From Saprospirales bacterium (lineage in GTDB: Bacteria > Bacteroidota > Bacteroidia > Chitinophagales > Saprospiraceae), in the NCBI GenBank assembly GCA_003559985.1, contig PWJP01000056.1, positions 1 through 8,806 of the forward strand: a stretch of 8,806 bases of DNA. The letters run 5' to 3'. A program made the position numbers and the translations under genes. Below are positions 1 through 5,526 of this stretch, piece by piece (the first letter of the stretch is position 1; the number at the start of each line of letters is the position of its first letter). The notes under the pieces are model-generated. The model was given only the letters and a program-made list of their open reading frames with translations. It had not been told where the DNA came from and made no database searches.

Positions 1-110
1 ACCCGCCGATGCCATCCTGGGCCAAAGCTGTAGTTTGGGAATTTGACCTAAAAGCAGAGGCACTTTCTAAGTATGTGGAGGGATTCAGGTGCCATCCACT
101 GGCGTATTAA
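1..110 (+). CDS. 3' end of an unidentified upstream gene (partial)
   Basis: A reading frame (codons starting at base 3) is open from the left edge to a TAA at 108-110. The visible tail reads PPMPSWAKAVVWEFDLK and ends in FRCHPLAY. It stops 21 bases before the DUF4956 gene on the same strand, so the two are probably cotranscribed. DUF4956 genes in other bacteria often sit beside VTC-type polyphosphate polymerase or CotH-kinase genes, so either could be the missing gene. That is inference from neighbourhood only: 35 residues are too few to recognise a family, and I do not see a clear VTC C-terminal motif. Confidence 0.5.
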   Translation, partial: PPMPSWAKAVVWEFDLKAEALSKYVEGFRCHPLAY

Positions 111-131
111 ATTTTTGAGACTAAAGACTTT

Positions 132-806
132 ATGGAAGAGCAACTTGAAAATATATTTATATTCAGAATTACACCGGCGGAAGCTCTCACCAATCTGGTG
201 GTAGCCCTAATCTGCGGTATTTTGATAAGTCTGTTTTATCGGGTGACCTACAAGGGCGTGAGTTATTCATCGCACTATGTGATATCGATAATCATGCTCG
301 CAATGATTACTGCACTGGTAATTATGGTCATTGGAAACAACCTGGCCCGGGCTTTTGGTTTGGTGGGAGCGATGTCTATTATCCGATTCCGGACAGCTGT
401 AAAAGACACTCAGGACATCATGTATATTTTCTTTGCTCTCGCCGCCGGTCTTGCTTGCGGTGCGGGTATGTACGCCATCGCGGTGACCGGGACTTTATTC
501 ATCGGTTTTTCACTCATGATTGCCTCTGCTGTGTACGCCGAAAACCCCGCTAAGCGAGAGTACCTGCTGCAAATCGTGCATCTCGGCTCAAAGGTGGAAA
601 AAGGGCTCTTCAACCGAACCATTGAGAAATATGTGACCAGGTACAATCTGGTCAATGTAAAAAATCTGACAGATGACCGGGGGGAGATAATGGAGTTTTC
701 GTACTACATCATGCTCAAAAAAGAGTCCCGGGCACCTAAATTACTTGCAGAACTTCGAGAACTACCCAATGTTGACAAAGTAAATCTGTTTTTTGATGAA
801 GAGTAA
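132..806 (+). CDS. DUF4956 family inner-membrane protein
   Basis: A 224-residue integral membrane protein of the DUF4956 family, whose biochemical function is not established. Four hydrophobic segments are visible at about residues 19-36, 49-69, 96-113 and 115-134. Between the second and third lies the family's hallmark loop GLVGAMSIIRFRTAVKDTQD (residues 76-95). The last ~90 residues are soluble and probably cytoplasmic, ending in a short alpha/beta stretch (APKLLAELRELPNVDKVNLF) that resembles the small C-terminal domains of MgtC-like proteins; that resemblance is only an impression. The ATG at 132 lies 21 bases after the previous stop and has no strong Shine-Dalgarno sequence, which is normal for Bacteroidota. 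Its 3' end overlaps the next gene. Elsewhere this family accompanies polyphosphate (VTC) or spore-coat-like kinase genes, suggesting an envelope or phosphate role, but nothing here proves it. Confidence 0.88.
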   Translation: MEEQLENIFIFRITPAEALTNLVVALICGILISLFYRVTYKGVSYSSHYVISIIMLAMITALVIMVIGNNLARAFGLVGAMSIIRFRTAVKDTQDIMYIFFALAAGLACGAGMYAIAVTGTLFIGFSLMIASAVYAENPAKREYLLQIVHLGSKVEKGLFNRTIEKYVTRYNLVNVKNLTDDRGEIMEFSYYIMLKKESRAPKLLAELRELPNVDKVNLFFDEE

Positions 807-1794
807 GCTGTGGATATTTTTTGGAAGGTGTTTTTGGAGACCTTCATCGGTGCTGGCTTTTTGTCTGTTTATTGTTTTGATCATGTGCAGTAGTTGCAAT
901 GACAATTCAGCACCCGAGTGCGCAGATCCTGCAGCCAATAATTTCAACAGTGATGCTATCGGATTTTCAGACTGTGAATTTGAGGAGCAGATAGCTACTC
1001 CCGAATTATTGACCTTCCTCGATATCGCAGTGGAAGAAACCTCAGGCCTGGCCATTTTGGAAAACCACTTGATAACTCACAATGACCGGGGCCACAGCAA
1101 CGAACTTTTTGTAGTTGATCCAGAATCTGGTCTGGTATTGAACACCTTCGAAGTAACGGGAGCGGAGAATGAGGACTGGGAAGATCTGGCTCAAAGTGAT
1201 GAAATACTTTTTGTCGGTGATATGGGAAACAACCCCGGAGACCGGGAAAATCTGCGGATATACATGGTGAAGAAATCCGACTTCGATTTTGGACATGAAA
1301 CCGGTGAAGTTCCAACCGTGGGACTGATAGAATTTTACTACCCGGAACAGGAAGTATTTGAAGCCAACAACAATCACAACTGGGATTGCGAAGCCCTGAT
1401 CTACCGCGATGGGTATCTATATCTCTTTATGAAGCACAGAAAGGATCCCTTGAGCAATCTTTACAGAATACCTGCTGAGGAAGGTTCTCACACTGCTCAA
1501 TTATTGGCTTATTTCAACGCGGGGCATCGCATCACGGGCGGTGATATATCCGCCGACGGGAGTCAGATAGCTCTGGTGGGGTACAACAAGGATGACAATT
1601 GCGTGGTTTGGTTGCTCGATGATTTTGGAGATGGACACCCACTTTCGGGCTCCAAACGAATGTTCACCCTCGGTTCTTTTTCTGCCCTCGGCCAAATGGA
1701 GGCAATCGTCTATAAAAATGACAGCACCTTCTACATCTCCGCTGAGGAGGTAGATGGCATTCTGCCAAGATTGTACAGACTGGAACTTCCCTGA
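796..1794 (+). CDS. Exported beta-propeller lipoprotein with a CxDPxAxNxN-type segment
   Basis: A 332-residue protein predicted to be an envelope lipoprotein. The N-terminus is basic, then hydrophobic at about residues 18-30, followed by CSSC. Cys34 (SSC, then Asn) is the likeliest lipidated residue, with Cys31 as alternative. Residues 41-61 (ECADPAANNFNSDAIG, then SDCEF) are a degenerate copy of the GCTDPTAxNYNPxAxxDDGSC motif common in secreted Bacteroidota proteins. The rest looks like a beta-propeller of the 'SGLA...THND' type: ETSGLAILENHLITHNDRG (81-99), then recurring E-[AD]-[IL] blade motifs DWEDL (127-131), DCEAL (197-201) and QMEAI (300-304), with VGDMGNNPGDREN (140-152) between. 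No catalytic site is recognisable and there is no C-terminal secretion domain. The frame extends to a TTG at 793, but the ATG at 796 is preferred; it overlaps the DUF4956 stop by 11 bases, so translation is probably coupled. Specific function unknown. Confidence 0.85.
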   Translation: MKSKLWIFFGRCFWRPSSVLAFCLFIVLIMCSSCNDNSAPECADPAANNFNSDAIGFSDCEFEEQIATPELLTFLDIAVEETSGLAILENHLITHNDRGHSNELFVVDPESGLVLNTFEVTGAENEDWEDLAQSDEILFVGDMGNNPGDRENLRIYMVKKSDFDFGHETGEVPTVGLIEFYYPEQEVFEANNNHNWDCEALIYRDGYLYLFMKHRKDPLSNLYRIPAEEGSHTAQLLAYFNAGHRITGGDISADGSQIALVGYNKDDNCVVWLLDDFGDGHPLSGSKRMFTLGSFSALGQMEAIVYKNDSTFYISAEEVDGILPRLYRLELP

Positions 1795-1828
1795 TTCTGC
1801 TGTTTAATGATTTATGTCCGTAAAAGGG

Positions 1829-1850
1829 CCCATGAAGGCATTGGTTTTTT
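1829..1850 (+). terminator. Weak candidate intrinsic terminator after the lipoprotein gene
   Basis: CCCATG (1829-1834) can pair with CATTGG (1839-1844) around an AAGG loop with one C-T mismatch, followed directly by six T (1845-1850). It starts 34 bases after the lipoprotein stop codon and precedes a separate candidate promoter, so it is in the right place to end the first transcript. The stem is short and imperfect. Confidence 0.35.
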
Positions 1851-1898
1851 AGGCCATGAAGATTTCTCCAAAAAAATGTTAAAAAATAGGTAAGGAAA

Positions 1899-1930
1899 TT
1901 TGGACAACAGGTTAAAATATGTTAAATTTA
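1899..1930 (+). promoter_or_regulatory. Candidate Bacteroidota-type promoter for the HTH gene
   Basis: TTTG (1899-1902), a 20-base spacer, and TAAATTTA (1923-1930) fit the TTTG-N19-20-TAnnTTTG consensus except for the last base of the -7 box. A transcript starting a few bases downstream would have a leader of about 25 bases before the ATG at 1963. Matched by eye only. Confidence 0.45.
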
Positions 1931-1962
1931 TGCCTTTGTAATGATGACCAAAATTCTTTCTT

Positions 1963-2223
1963 ATGAAGATAACATTCAATGAGCTCAGGAGAATTAAGCA
2001 CGCTCTACCTACCGGAAGTATCAAAAAAATTGCAGGAGAGTTGGGAGTTGAGGAGCAGACCGTTCGCAATTATTTTGGCGCTCGCAAATATGTAGATGGC
2101 GAAGTGGTGAGCCTTCACGTTGAACCCGGACCTGATGGTGGAGTAGTTAATCTCGACCGAAGCGACATTCTTGAATTGGCGAGAAAGTTGGCCGATTCTC
2201 CACGTGCTAAAGCCCCTGCCTGA
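1963..2223 (+). CDS. Small helix-turn-helix DNA-binding protein
   Basis: An 86-residue, single-domain, probably cytoplasmic protein. Residues 18-38 (GSIKKIAGELGVEEQTVRNYF) form a clear helix-turn-helix: a first helix around IKKIAGEL, a turn at GVE and a recognition helix EEQTVRNYF. A conserved-looking strand segment, LHVEPGPDGGVVNLD (51-65), follows, then a final helix ILELARKLAD. From memory, proteins with this HTH plus 'VEPGPDGG' layout are widespread small DNA-binding proteins of Bacteroidota with no assigned regulon; I cannot verify this here. The gene is monocistronic: it has its own candidate promoter upstream and a strong terminator starting at its stop codon. The C-terminus SPRAKAPA looks like a disordered tail. 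No Shine-Dalgarno sequence is visible before the ATG. Confidence 0.85.
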   Translation: MKITFNELRRIKHALPTGSIKKIAGELGVEEQTVRNYFGARKYVDGEVVSLHVEPGPDGGVVNLDRSDILELARKLADSPRAKAPA

Positions 2224-2253
2224 ATCCCTGTCTATGCGGGGATTTCTTTTTTT
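2223..2253 (+). terminator. Strong intrinsic terminator of the HTH gene
   Basis: AATCCCTG (2223-2230) pairs with CGGGGATT (2237-2244), giving eight base pairs including one G-T, around the six-base loop TCTATG. The run TTTCTTTTTTT (2243-2253) follows directly. The stem begins at the last base of the HTH stop codon, so termination is tightly placed. Confidence 0.8.
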
Positions 2254-2533
2254 CGGGCAGCATGTAAACTGTTCCTTGACCTTGCTTTCCCGGAGTTGGG
2301 AAAGAGCAAAGGCATACATGGTTACTTTTTCCTTGTTGAGGGAATAAGGTAGTCATTAAGTTTGCCCGGTGAAAATAACTTTGAGCCTCTCCCAATACAA
2401 GTTGCAGTTTCACTGCAGGTTGGTATAAGTTTGAATAGACAAAATTACTGATTTTGGCCGCTAATATCTCTTTAGAATGGTTGGGTGCAGTACTTTTTGA
2501 TTTCTTAAGATTGGACCTCCAATTTTTAGACCC
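2254..2533. other. Convergent intergenic region with two hairpins, no gene seen
   Basis: This space lies between the HTH gene (+) and the protease gene (-). I see no credible coding frame. Two stem-loops are present. The first is CTTTCCC (2285-2291) with GGGAAAG (2298-2304), extended by TTG (2282-2284) with CAA (2307-2309) across a two-base bulge. The second is ATTGG (2510-2514) with CCAAT (2519-2523), followed by four further T on the plus strand. The second resembles a weak plus-strand terminator, but no plus-strand gene directly precedes it. On the minus strand it lies just past the protease stop but lacks a following T-run. Confidence 0.4.
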
Positions 2534-3859
2534 TCAATAAACGACTACCTGACTGCATTCGCGGTCCTGGTCATCTCTCAAACAAATTATGTAAACGCCT
2601 GAAGGATAGCCCTCGAATCCAATCATGTATGCCCGGCCAAAATTAGCGCGCTCCGAGTAAACCAGGCGACCTGCCATGTCAAAGACTTCTATATCGAGAG
2701 AAAAGTTGCCCTGACAGGGTGCAAACAGACCTATTTTCTGCGGATTCGAAAACCAATTCACCTGTATTTGGGCCAAATCCGTGTTTTCCTCAGCAGGATC
2801 TCCCGGTGGGTTACAAACATCACTTTCCAGTAGTTTTTGCCGGTGCAATTCAAGGCTGGCGATCATGCGCTCTTTTTGACCGTGGGTAAACATGGCGAGG
2901 CATTGGTCTTCCGGATAATCCATGAAATTGGTAACTATGTCCTCGCTTCCACAAGATTCGGTAGTTTCGTTGCTGCAGGAGCGATAGGGGCCGATTTGAT
3001 TGGGAGTGTCCTCTACAAAATCATCCGTATCGCAACTGCCTGAGCCCGGCCCCCAGGGGTGGTAGAGATTGAAGTAATGCCCGATTTCATGCACCAGAGT
3101 CTTGCCCCCATCCGCAAATGGCAGTTTTTCCACACCCGTTCCAATGCTTCCAATTGCCCTGTAATCCACTACCACACCCTCGGCTTCGGGGTAGGGCGCA
3201 CTGTTGGGGAATGTGGCAGAACCCAGGACGTTCCCACCTATCTCACAAACCCAAATATTGAGATAAAAGTCCGGGTCCCAAAGGTCCTTGCCTCCGTATT
3301 CAGAGAAATGTACGGCCCTTTTGGTGAAATTAATCCTCTCGTTTCCAATCTCTTCCACATCAGTTTGTGTACGAGTAATTCCGTTTGTAGGCATTCCATC
3401 CGGATCTCTTTTTGCAAGACAGAACTCGATTTGCACATCGGAGATCAGATGGCGAAACTGCCCCCGGACTGTATGCAAATTCCTGTTTTGCATACTAAAT
3501 GCCCGGTTTAAGATTTCAAGCTGATCGTAAATTTGCAGGTCGGATATGTTTTGCTCATCCGTGTGCCAAACGACGTGAAAAACCACTGGAATTGTAATAG
3601 TGGTACGCGGTACGGCTCGATGTTCATTTAAGTGCTTCTGAAGTTCTAGCTCCATCAGCCCTCTTTTTTCTTTCAACTCAGGACGCAGCTCAAGTGCTTC
3701 CTCAAGAAAAGCATCAGCTCCACAGCGGACGATGGTGTCCTGGCCGTGAATAAAGAGCGAAGGAAGAATTAGGAAACACACTATCACCATCCATTTCCAG
3801 CCGGTCGGGGATTGGAGGTGCTGAAAATCGGTAGTTTGTTTTCCAGGTAATGGGTACAT
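2534..3859 (-). CDS. Secreted M43 (pappalysin/cytophagalysin-like) zinc metalloprotease with a T9SS-like C-terminal domain
   Basis: A 441-residue secreted endopeptidase, numbered here from the ATG at 3859; the frame continues to a TTG at 3877. A hydrophobic signal segment (MVIVCFLILPSLFIHG, residues 24-39) ends before Gln40, a typical cleavage context in this phylum. After a pro-like stretch, the catalytic domain starts near TITIPVVFHVVWH (87-99). The zinc site is HEIGHYFNLYH (257-267) with ligands His257, His261 and His267, catalytic Glu258, and Asn264 where many M43 members have Gly. The Met-turn NFMDY holds Met313. Cysteines around CDTDDFVEDTPNQ and YRSCSN are typical of M43B. The last ~70 residues (from about NWFSNP, 368) form a small beta domain, with IEVFDMAGRLVYSE and SGVYIICL, as in type A T9SS sorting domains. 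It lies 99 bases downstream of the OmpA-type gene and may be cotranscribed with it. Its substrate is unknown. Confidence 0.9.
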   Translation of the reverse strand: MYPLPGKQTTDFQHLQSPTGWKWMVIVCFLILPSLFIHGQDTIVRCGADAFLEEALELRPELKEKRGLMELELQKHLNEHRAVPRTTITIPVVFHVVWHTDEQNISDLQIYDQLEILNRAFSMQNRNLHTVRGQFRHLISDVQIEFCLAKRDPDGMPTNGITRTQTDVEEIGNERINFTKRAVHFSEYGGKDLWDPDFYLNIWVCEIGGNVLGSATFPNSAPYPEAEGVVVDYRAIGSIGTGVEKLPFADGGKTLVHEIGHYFNLYHPWGPGSGSCDTDDFVEDTPNQIGPYRSCSNETTESCGSEDIVTNFMDYPEDQCLAMFTHGQKERMIASLELHRQKLLESDVCNPPGDPAEENTDLAQIQVNWFSNPQKIGLFAPCQGNFSLDIEVFDMAGRLVYSERANFGRAYMIGFEGYPSGVYIICLRDDQDRECSQVVVY

Positions 3860-3899
3860 TCGATGCCTTAAGTTCAAAGATGGTGTTCCACTGCGGACT

Positions 3900-3907
3900 C
3901 AAAGTTA
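3900..3907 (-). promoter_or_regulatory. Candidate -7 box for an internal promoter of the protease gene
   Basis: On the minus strand TAACTTTG (3907 to 3900) matches the TAnnTTTG consensus exactly and lies about 40 bases before the ATG at 3859. No TTG or TTTG is at the expected -33 distance, so this is half a promoter. If used, the protease could be expressed independently of the OmpA-type gene. Confidence 0.3.
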
Positions 3908-3958
3908 GAGAGCTGCGGCAGAAAACCATCTTTTGAACGCAGGAAAATCTGAAATAAT

Positions 3959-4927
3959 TTAATCGCGTTGGACCAACTCAAATAATTTGCTCAGGTCAGG
4001 GGAGAGAATGATCTCTGTACGCCTATTGAGCGCTTTGTTCTCAGGGGTGTCATTGGGAGCAACCGGGTCGTACAACGCCCTACCCGAAGCGGTAATACTG
4101 GTGGGCTCCACATTTGCTCTGGTCAGTATTTTTACCACTGATGTTGCCCTGCTGACACTCAGGTCCCAGTTTCTCTCCGCACTTCCGTCGCTATCGGTAT
4201 GCCCTTCAACGGTAATAGCGATATCTGGATTGGCATTGAGCACCTCGGCCAGTTTGGTGATCGCATCGCGGCCCTTGGCATCAATCCGGTCACTTCCCAC
4301 TTCAAACAGAAGTTGCTGGCTGAGTGAAATATAAACCCTTCCATCTTTTTGAGTCACTGTGAGGTCTGCATCGGAAAAACCCATTAACGCCTGTTCAATC
4401 CCCGCCATTACATTGTCGAGAATTTCCCGTTGGGCATTGATTTGATCGTTAAGTTCATTAATCCTGGTTTCGCGTTCCTCAAGTGAAGCTTGCAATTTAT
4501 TGAGGGCATTTTCCTTTTCGTCCAGATCCCGCTGAAGCCGTGCAAGACTCCTCTCTTTCAGGGCTATTTCGTTTTCTTTTTTGCCCAACTCTTCTACCAG
4601 GGTCTGCCTTTCTTCTGTAGCTGATGCCAGCAGAACCTCGTTCTGGCTTAGAAGAGATCCGTATTCCGCGTTTAACTTTTCAAGATTCTCCCTAAGACTG
4701 GCTGCCCTCCTTTCGAGTTCTGATTTCTCTCTTGCCAACCGGTCCCGTTCGCTTTCAAGTGCTTCGTGGTCAACGACCAATTTGTCGTAGGCTTGCTTTA
4801 CTTTCTCAAGCCTGTCCACCCTGTTTTCCAGACTTTTATTAGTTGCCAATAACTCATCGTATTTCCGCTGTGAGACACAGGAACCCAGCATCAATGCTAT
4901 CATGGATAAAACAAAAAGGTTCTTCAT
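3959..4927 (-). CDS. OmpA-family lipoprotein with a long coiled coil
   Basis: A 322-residue envelope protein. The signal peptide ends in the lipobox LGSC, with Cys17 as the lipidated residue. Residues ~22-175 are a highly charged heptad-rich coiled coil (for example RVDRLEKVKQAYDKL, ERDRLAREKSELERR). The C-terminal OmpA-like domain follows from DGRVYISL (195), with EGHTDSDGS (241-249), a segment NWDLSVSRA (253-261) and NRRTEIIL (301-308). Asp245 and Arg260 are spaced exactly like the diaminopimelate-binding Asp/Arg pair of Acinetobacter OmpA, so peptidoglycan binding is probably intact. There is no beta-barrel, so the likely role is a lipid-anchored rod linking membrane and cell wall. It is first in a minus-strand pair with the M43 protease. 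A good promoter match (4963-4992) lies about 35 bases upstream of the ATG at 4927. Confidence 0.92.
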   Translation of the reverse strand: MKNLFVLSMIALMLGSCVSQRKYDELLATNKSLENRVDRLEKVKQAYDKLVVDHEALESERDRLAREKSELERRAASLRENLEKLNAEYGSLLSQNEVLLASATEERQTLVEELGKKENEIALKERSLARLQRDLDEKENALNKLQASLEERETRINELNDQINAQREILDNVMAGIEQALMGFSDADLTVTQKDGRVYISLSQQLLFEVGSDRIDAKGRDAITKLAEVLNANPDIAITVEGHTDSDGSAERNWDLSVSRATSVVKILTRANVEPTSITASGRALYDPVAPNDTPENKALNRRTEIILSPDLSKLFELVQRD

Positions 4928-4962
4928 TTGTAAGAAGTTATGAATTAGATAAAATATTAATA

Positions 4963-4992
4963 CAAAGATACGCTACTTTTCTAAACCGCCAA
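4963..4992 (-). promoter_or_regulatory. Promoter of the OmpA-family lipoprotein gene
   Basis: Reading the minus strand, TTG (4992-4990), a 19-base spacer and TATCTTTG (4970-4963) match the Bacteroidota consensus TTG-N19-TAnnTTTG perfectly in the -7 box. The expected start would leave a leader of roughly 30 bases before the ATG at 4927. The inverted repeat at 4983-5019 overlaps it, with one arm between the two boxes. Confidence 0.65.
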
Positions 4993-5019
4993 TGTTATTA
5001 GATTATTTTACAGCGGTTT
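4983..5019. repeat. Inverted repeat AAACCGC / GCGGTTT over the ompA-type promoter
   Basis: AAACCGC (4983-4989) and GCGGTTT (5013-5019) are perfect reverse complements separated by 23 bases. The arm starts are 30 bases apart, close to three helical turns, so a protein could bind both on one DNA face. One arm lies inside the -33/-7 spacer of the minus-strand promoter. An operator is plausible but unproven. Confidence 0.4.
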
Positions 5020-5333
5020 GTAATATTTTACTCCCTTGATTTCGAGGTAATGAACCGGTTTACAATTCAGTTTGGTTCAAAGCTTGAAAAGGAAGGTGTT
5101 TTTTACGTAAGTAGCATACGATCAATGGTTTGGGTTACAGAACCCGCCATTTGTAAATCCGGATTTGTTTTGAACTCAAATGGATTGGCTGCATTTAGTA
5201 TCGAGGGGCGACGTGGAATATATAAGACCGAAAATTGTAGTGATTAGTTTCAATCTGATAAGTGAAAATGCCGGAGTTTAACCGAATGAGATACAGGATT
5301 TTTTTTATATCTTTGAGGGGAGAAAACCGAATG

Positions 5334-5383
5334 GTGGATGCAAAGTCCACAAAAGCCTTTTTATGATTTCCAGTACCTGTGGA
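5334..5383 (+). promoter_or_regulatory. Possible mutually exclusive hairpins in the pckG leader
   Basis: GTGGAT (5334-5339) pairs with GTCCAC (5345-5350), with one G-T pair and the loop GCAAA. The overlapping TCCACA (5346-5351) instead pairs perfectly with TGTGGA (5378-5383), so the two stems cannot form at once. The 26-base loop of the second stem contains a five-T run (5358-5362). This is the arrangement of an RNA switch or attenuator, but the stems are short and no expression platform is obvious. Confidence 0.3.
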
Positions 5384-5428
5384 GGCCGGGAAAACGCTGT
5401 CTTTAATCGTCAGTGTTGACTGGTTACA

Positions 5429-5447
5429 ATTGGTGTGGCGGACCAAT
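5429..5447. repeat. Perfect inverted repeat ATTGGT-N7-ACCAAT upstream of pckG
   Basis: ATTGGT (5429-5434) and ACCAAT (5442-5447) are exact reverse complements around GTGGCGG. It lies 80 bases before the pckG start codon. It could be a regulator's operator in DNA or a six-pair hairpin in the leader RNA. Confidence 0.4.
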
Positions 5448-5468
5448 CAAATTTGTATCAAAAATAGC

Positions 5469-5508
5469 GGAAGTTGCTGTCTTTTGTAGGATTTGCAAAC
5501 CGGATTTT
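5469..5508 (+). repeat. Near copy of a pckG 5' coding segment in its own leader
   Basis: Bases 5469-5488 match 5589-5608, inside pckG, at 18 of 20 positions and exactly 120 bases apart. After a four-base length difference, ACCGGATTTT (5499-5508) matches 5615-5624. In the frame that ends at the TAA directly before the pckG ATG, the leader copy would read AEVAVFCRICKPDF; the corresponding pckG residues are GEVADLCKPDRIF. It may be the decayed remnant of a small duplication, or an untested short upstream frame. Confidence 0.45.
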
Positions 5509-5526
5509 AACTGCACAAAACTTTAA

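Larger units (their letters stand above)
4928..5526. other. 599-base divergent intergenic and regulatory region upstream of pckG
   Basis: This is the longest non-coding stretch in the window. It holds the ompA-type promoter at its left end and, on the plus strand, a perfect TATCTTTG -7 box (5308-5315) with no good -33 partner. The core AAACCG occurs five times over both strands: 4983 (+), 5014 (-), 5056 (-), 5324 (+) and 5497 (+). There are also a 12-base palindrome AAATCCGGATTT (5155-5166), a direct repeat AACCGAATG (5280-5288 and 5325-5333), and several hairpins between 5334 and 5447. A 65-codon frame at 5050-5247 is open but shows no recognisable protein features. The layout suggests an elaborately controlled pckG leader; no known riboswitch class was recognised. 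Confidence 0.5.

Noticed and set aside
1..110. Calling the truncated left-edge gene a VTC polyphosphate polymerase
   Set aside because: The idea rests only on its DUF4956 neighbour; the visible 35 residues do not show the family's usual SKY-type C-terminal motif clearly.
2510..2526. ATTGG/CCAAT hairpin with T-run as the terminator of the protease gene
   Set aside because: The T-run follows the stem on the plus strand only. For the minus-strand protease transcript it would lie on the wrong side.
3059..3511. 150-codon plus-strand frame opposite the M43 protease
   Set aside because: It is antisense to the catalytic domain of a clearly recognised protease and shows no family motifs.
5050..5247. 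65-codon plus-strand frame in the intergenic region (starts MNRFTIQFGSK)
   Set aside because: No recognisable domain, signal or partner. It overlaps palindromic candidate regulatory sites and has no clear ribosome binding site or terminator, so I treat it as probably non-coding, though a small unknown gene cannot be excluded.
5321..5390. Resemblance of the GATGCAAAGTCC segment to a cyclic-di-GMP (GEMM) riboswitch core
   Set aside because: Only a short stretch is similar. In GEMM this segment is not the loop of a hairpin, and the tetraloop/receptor arrangement is absent.
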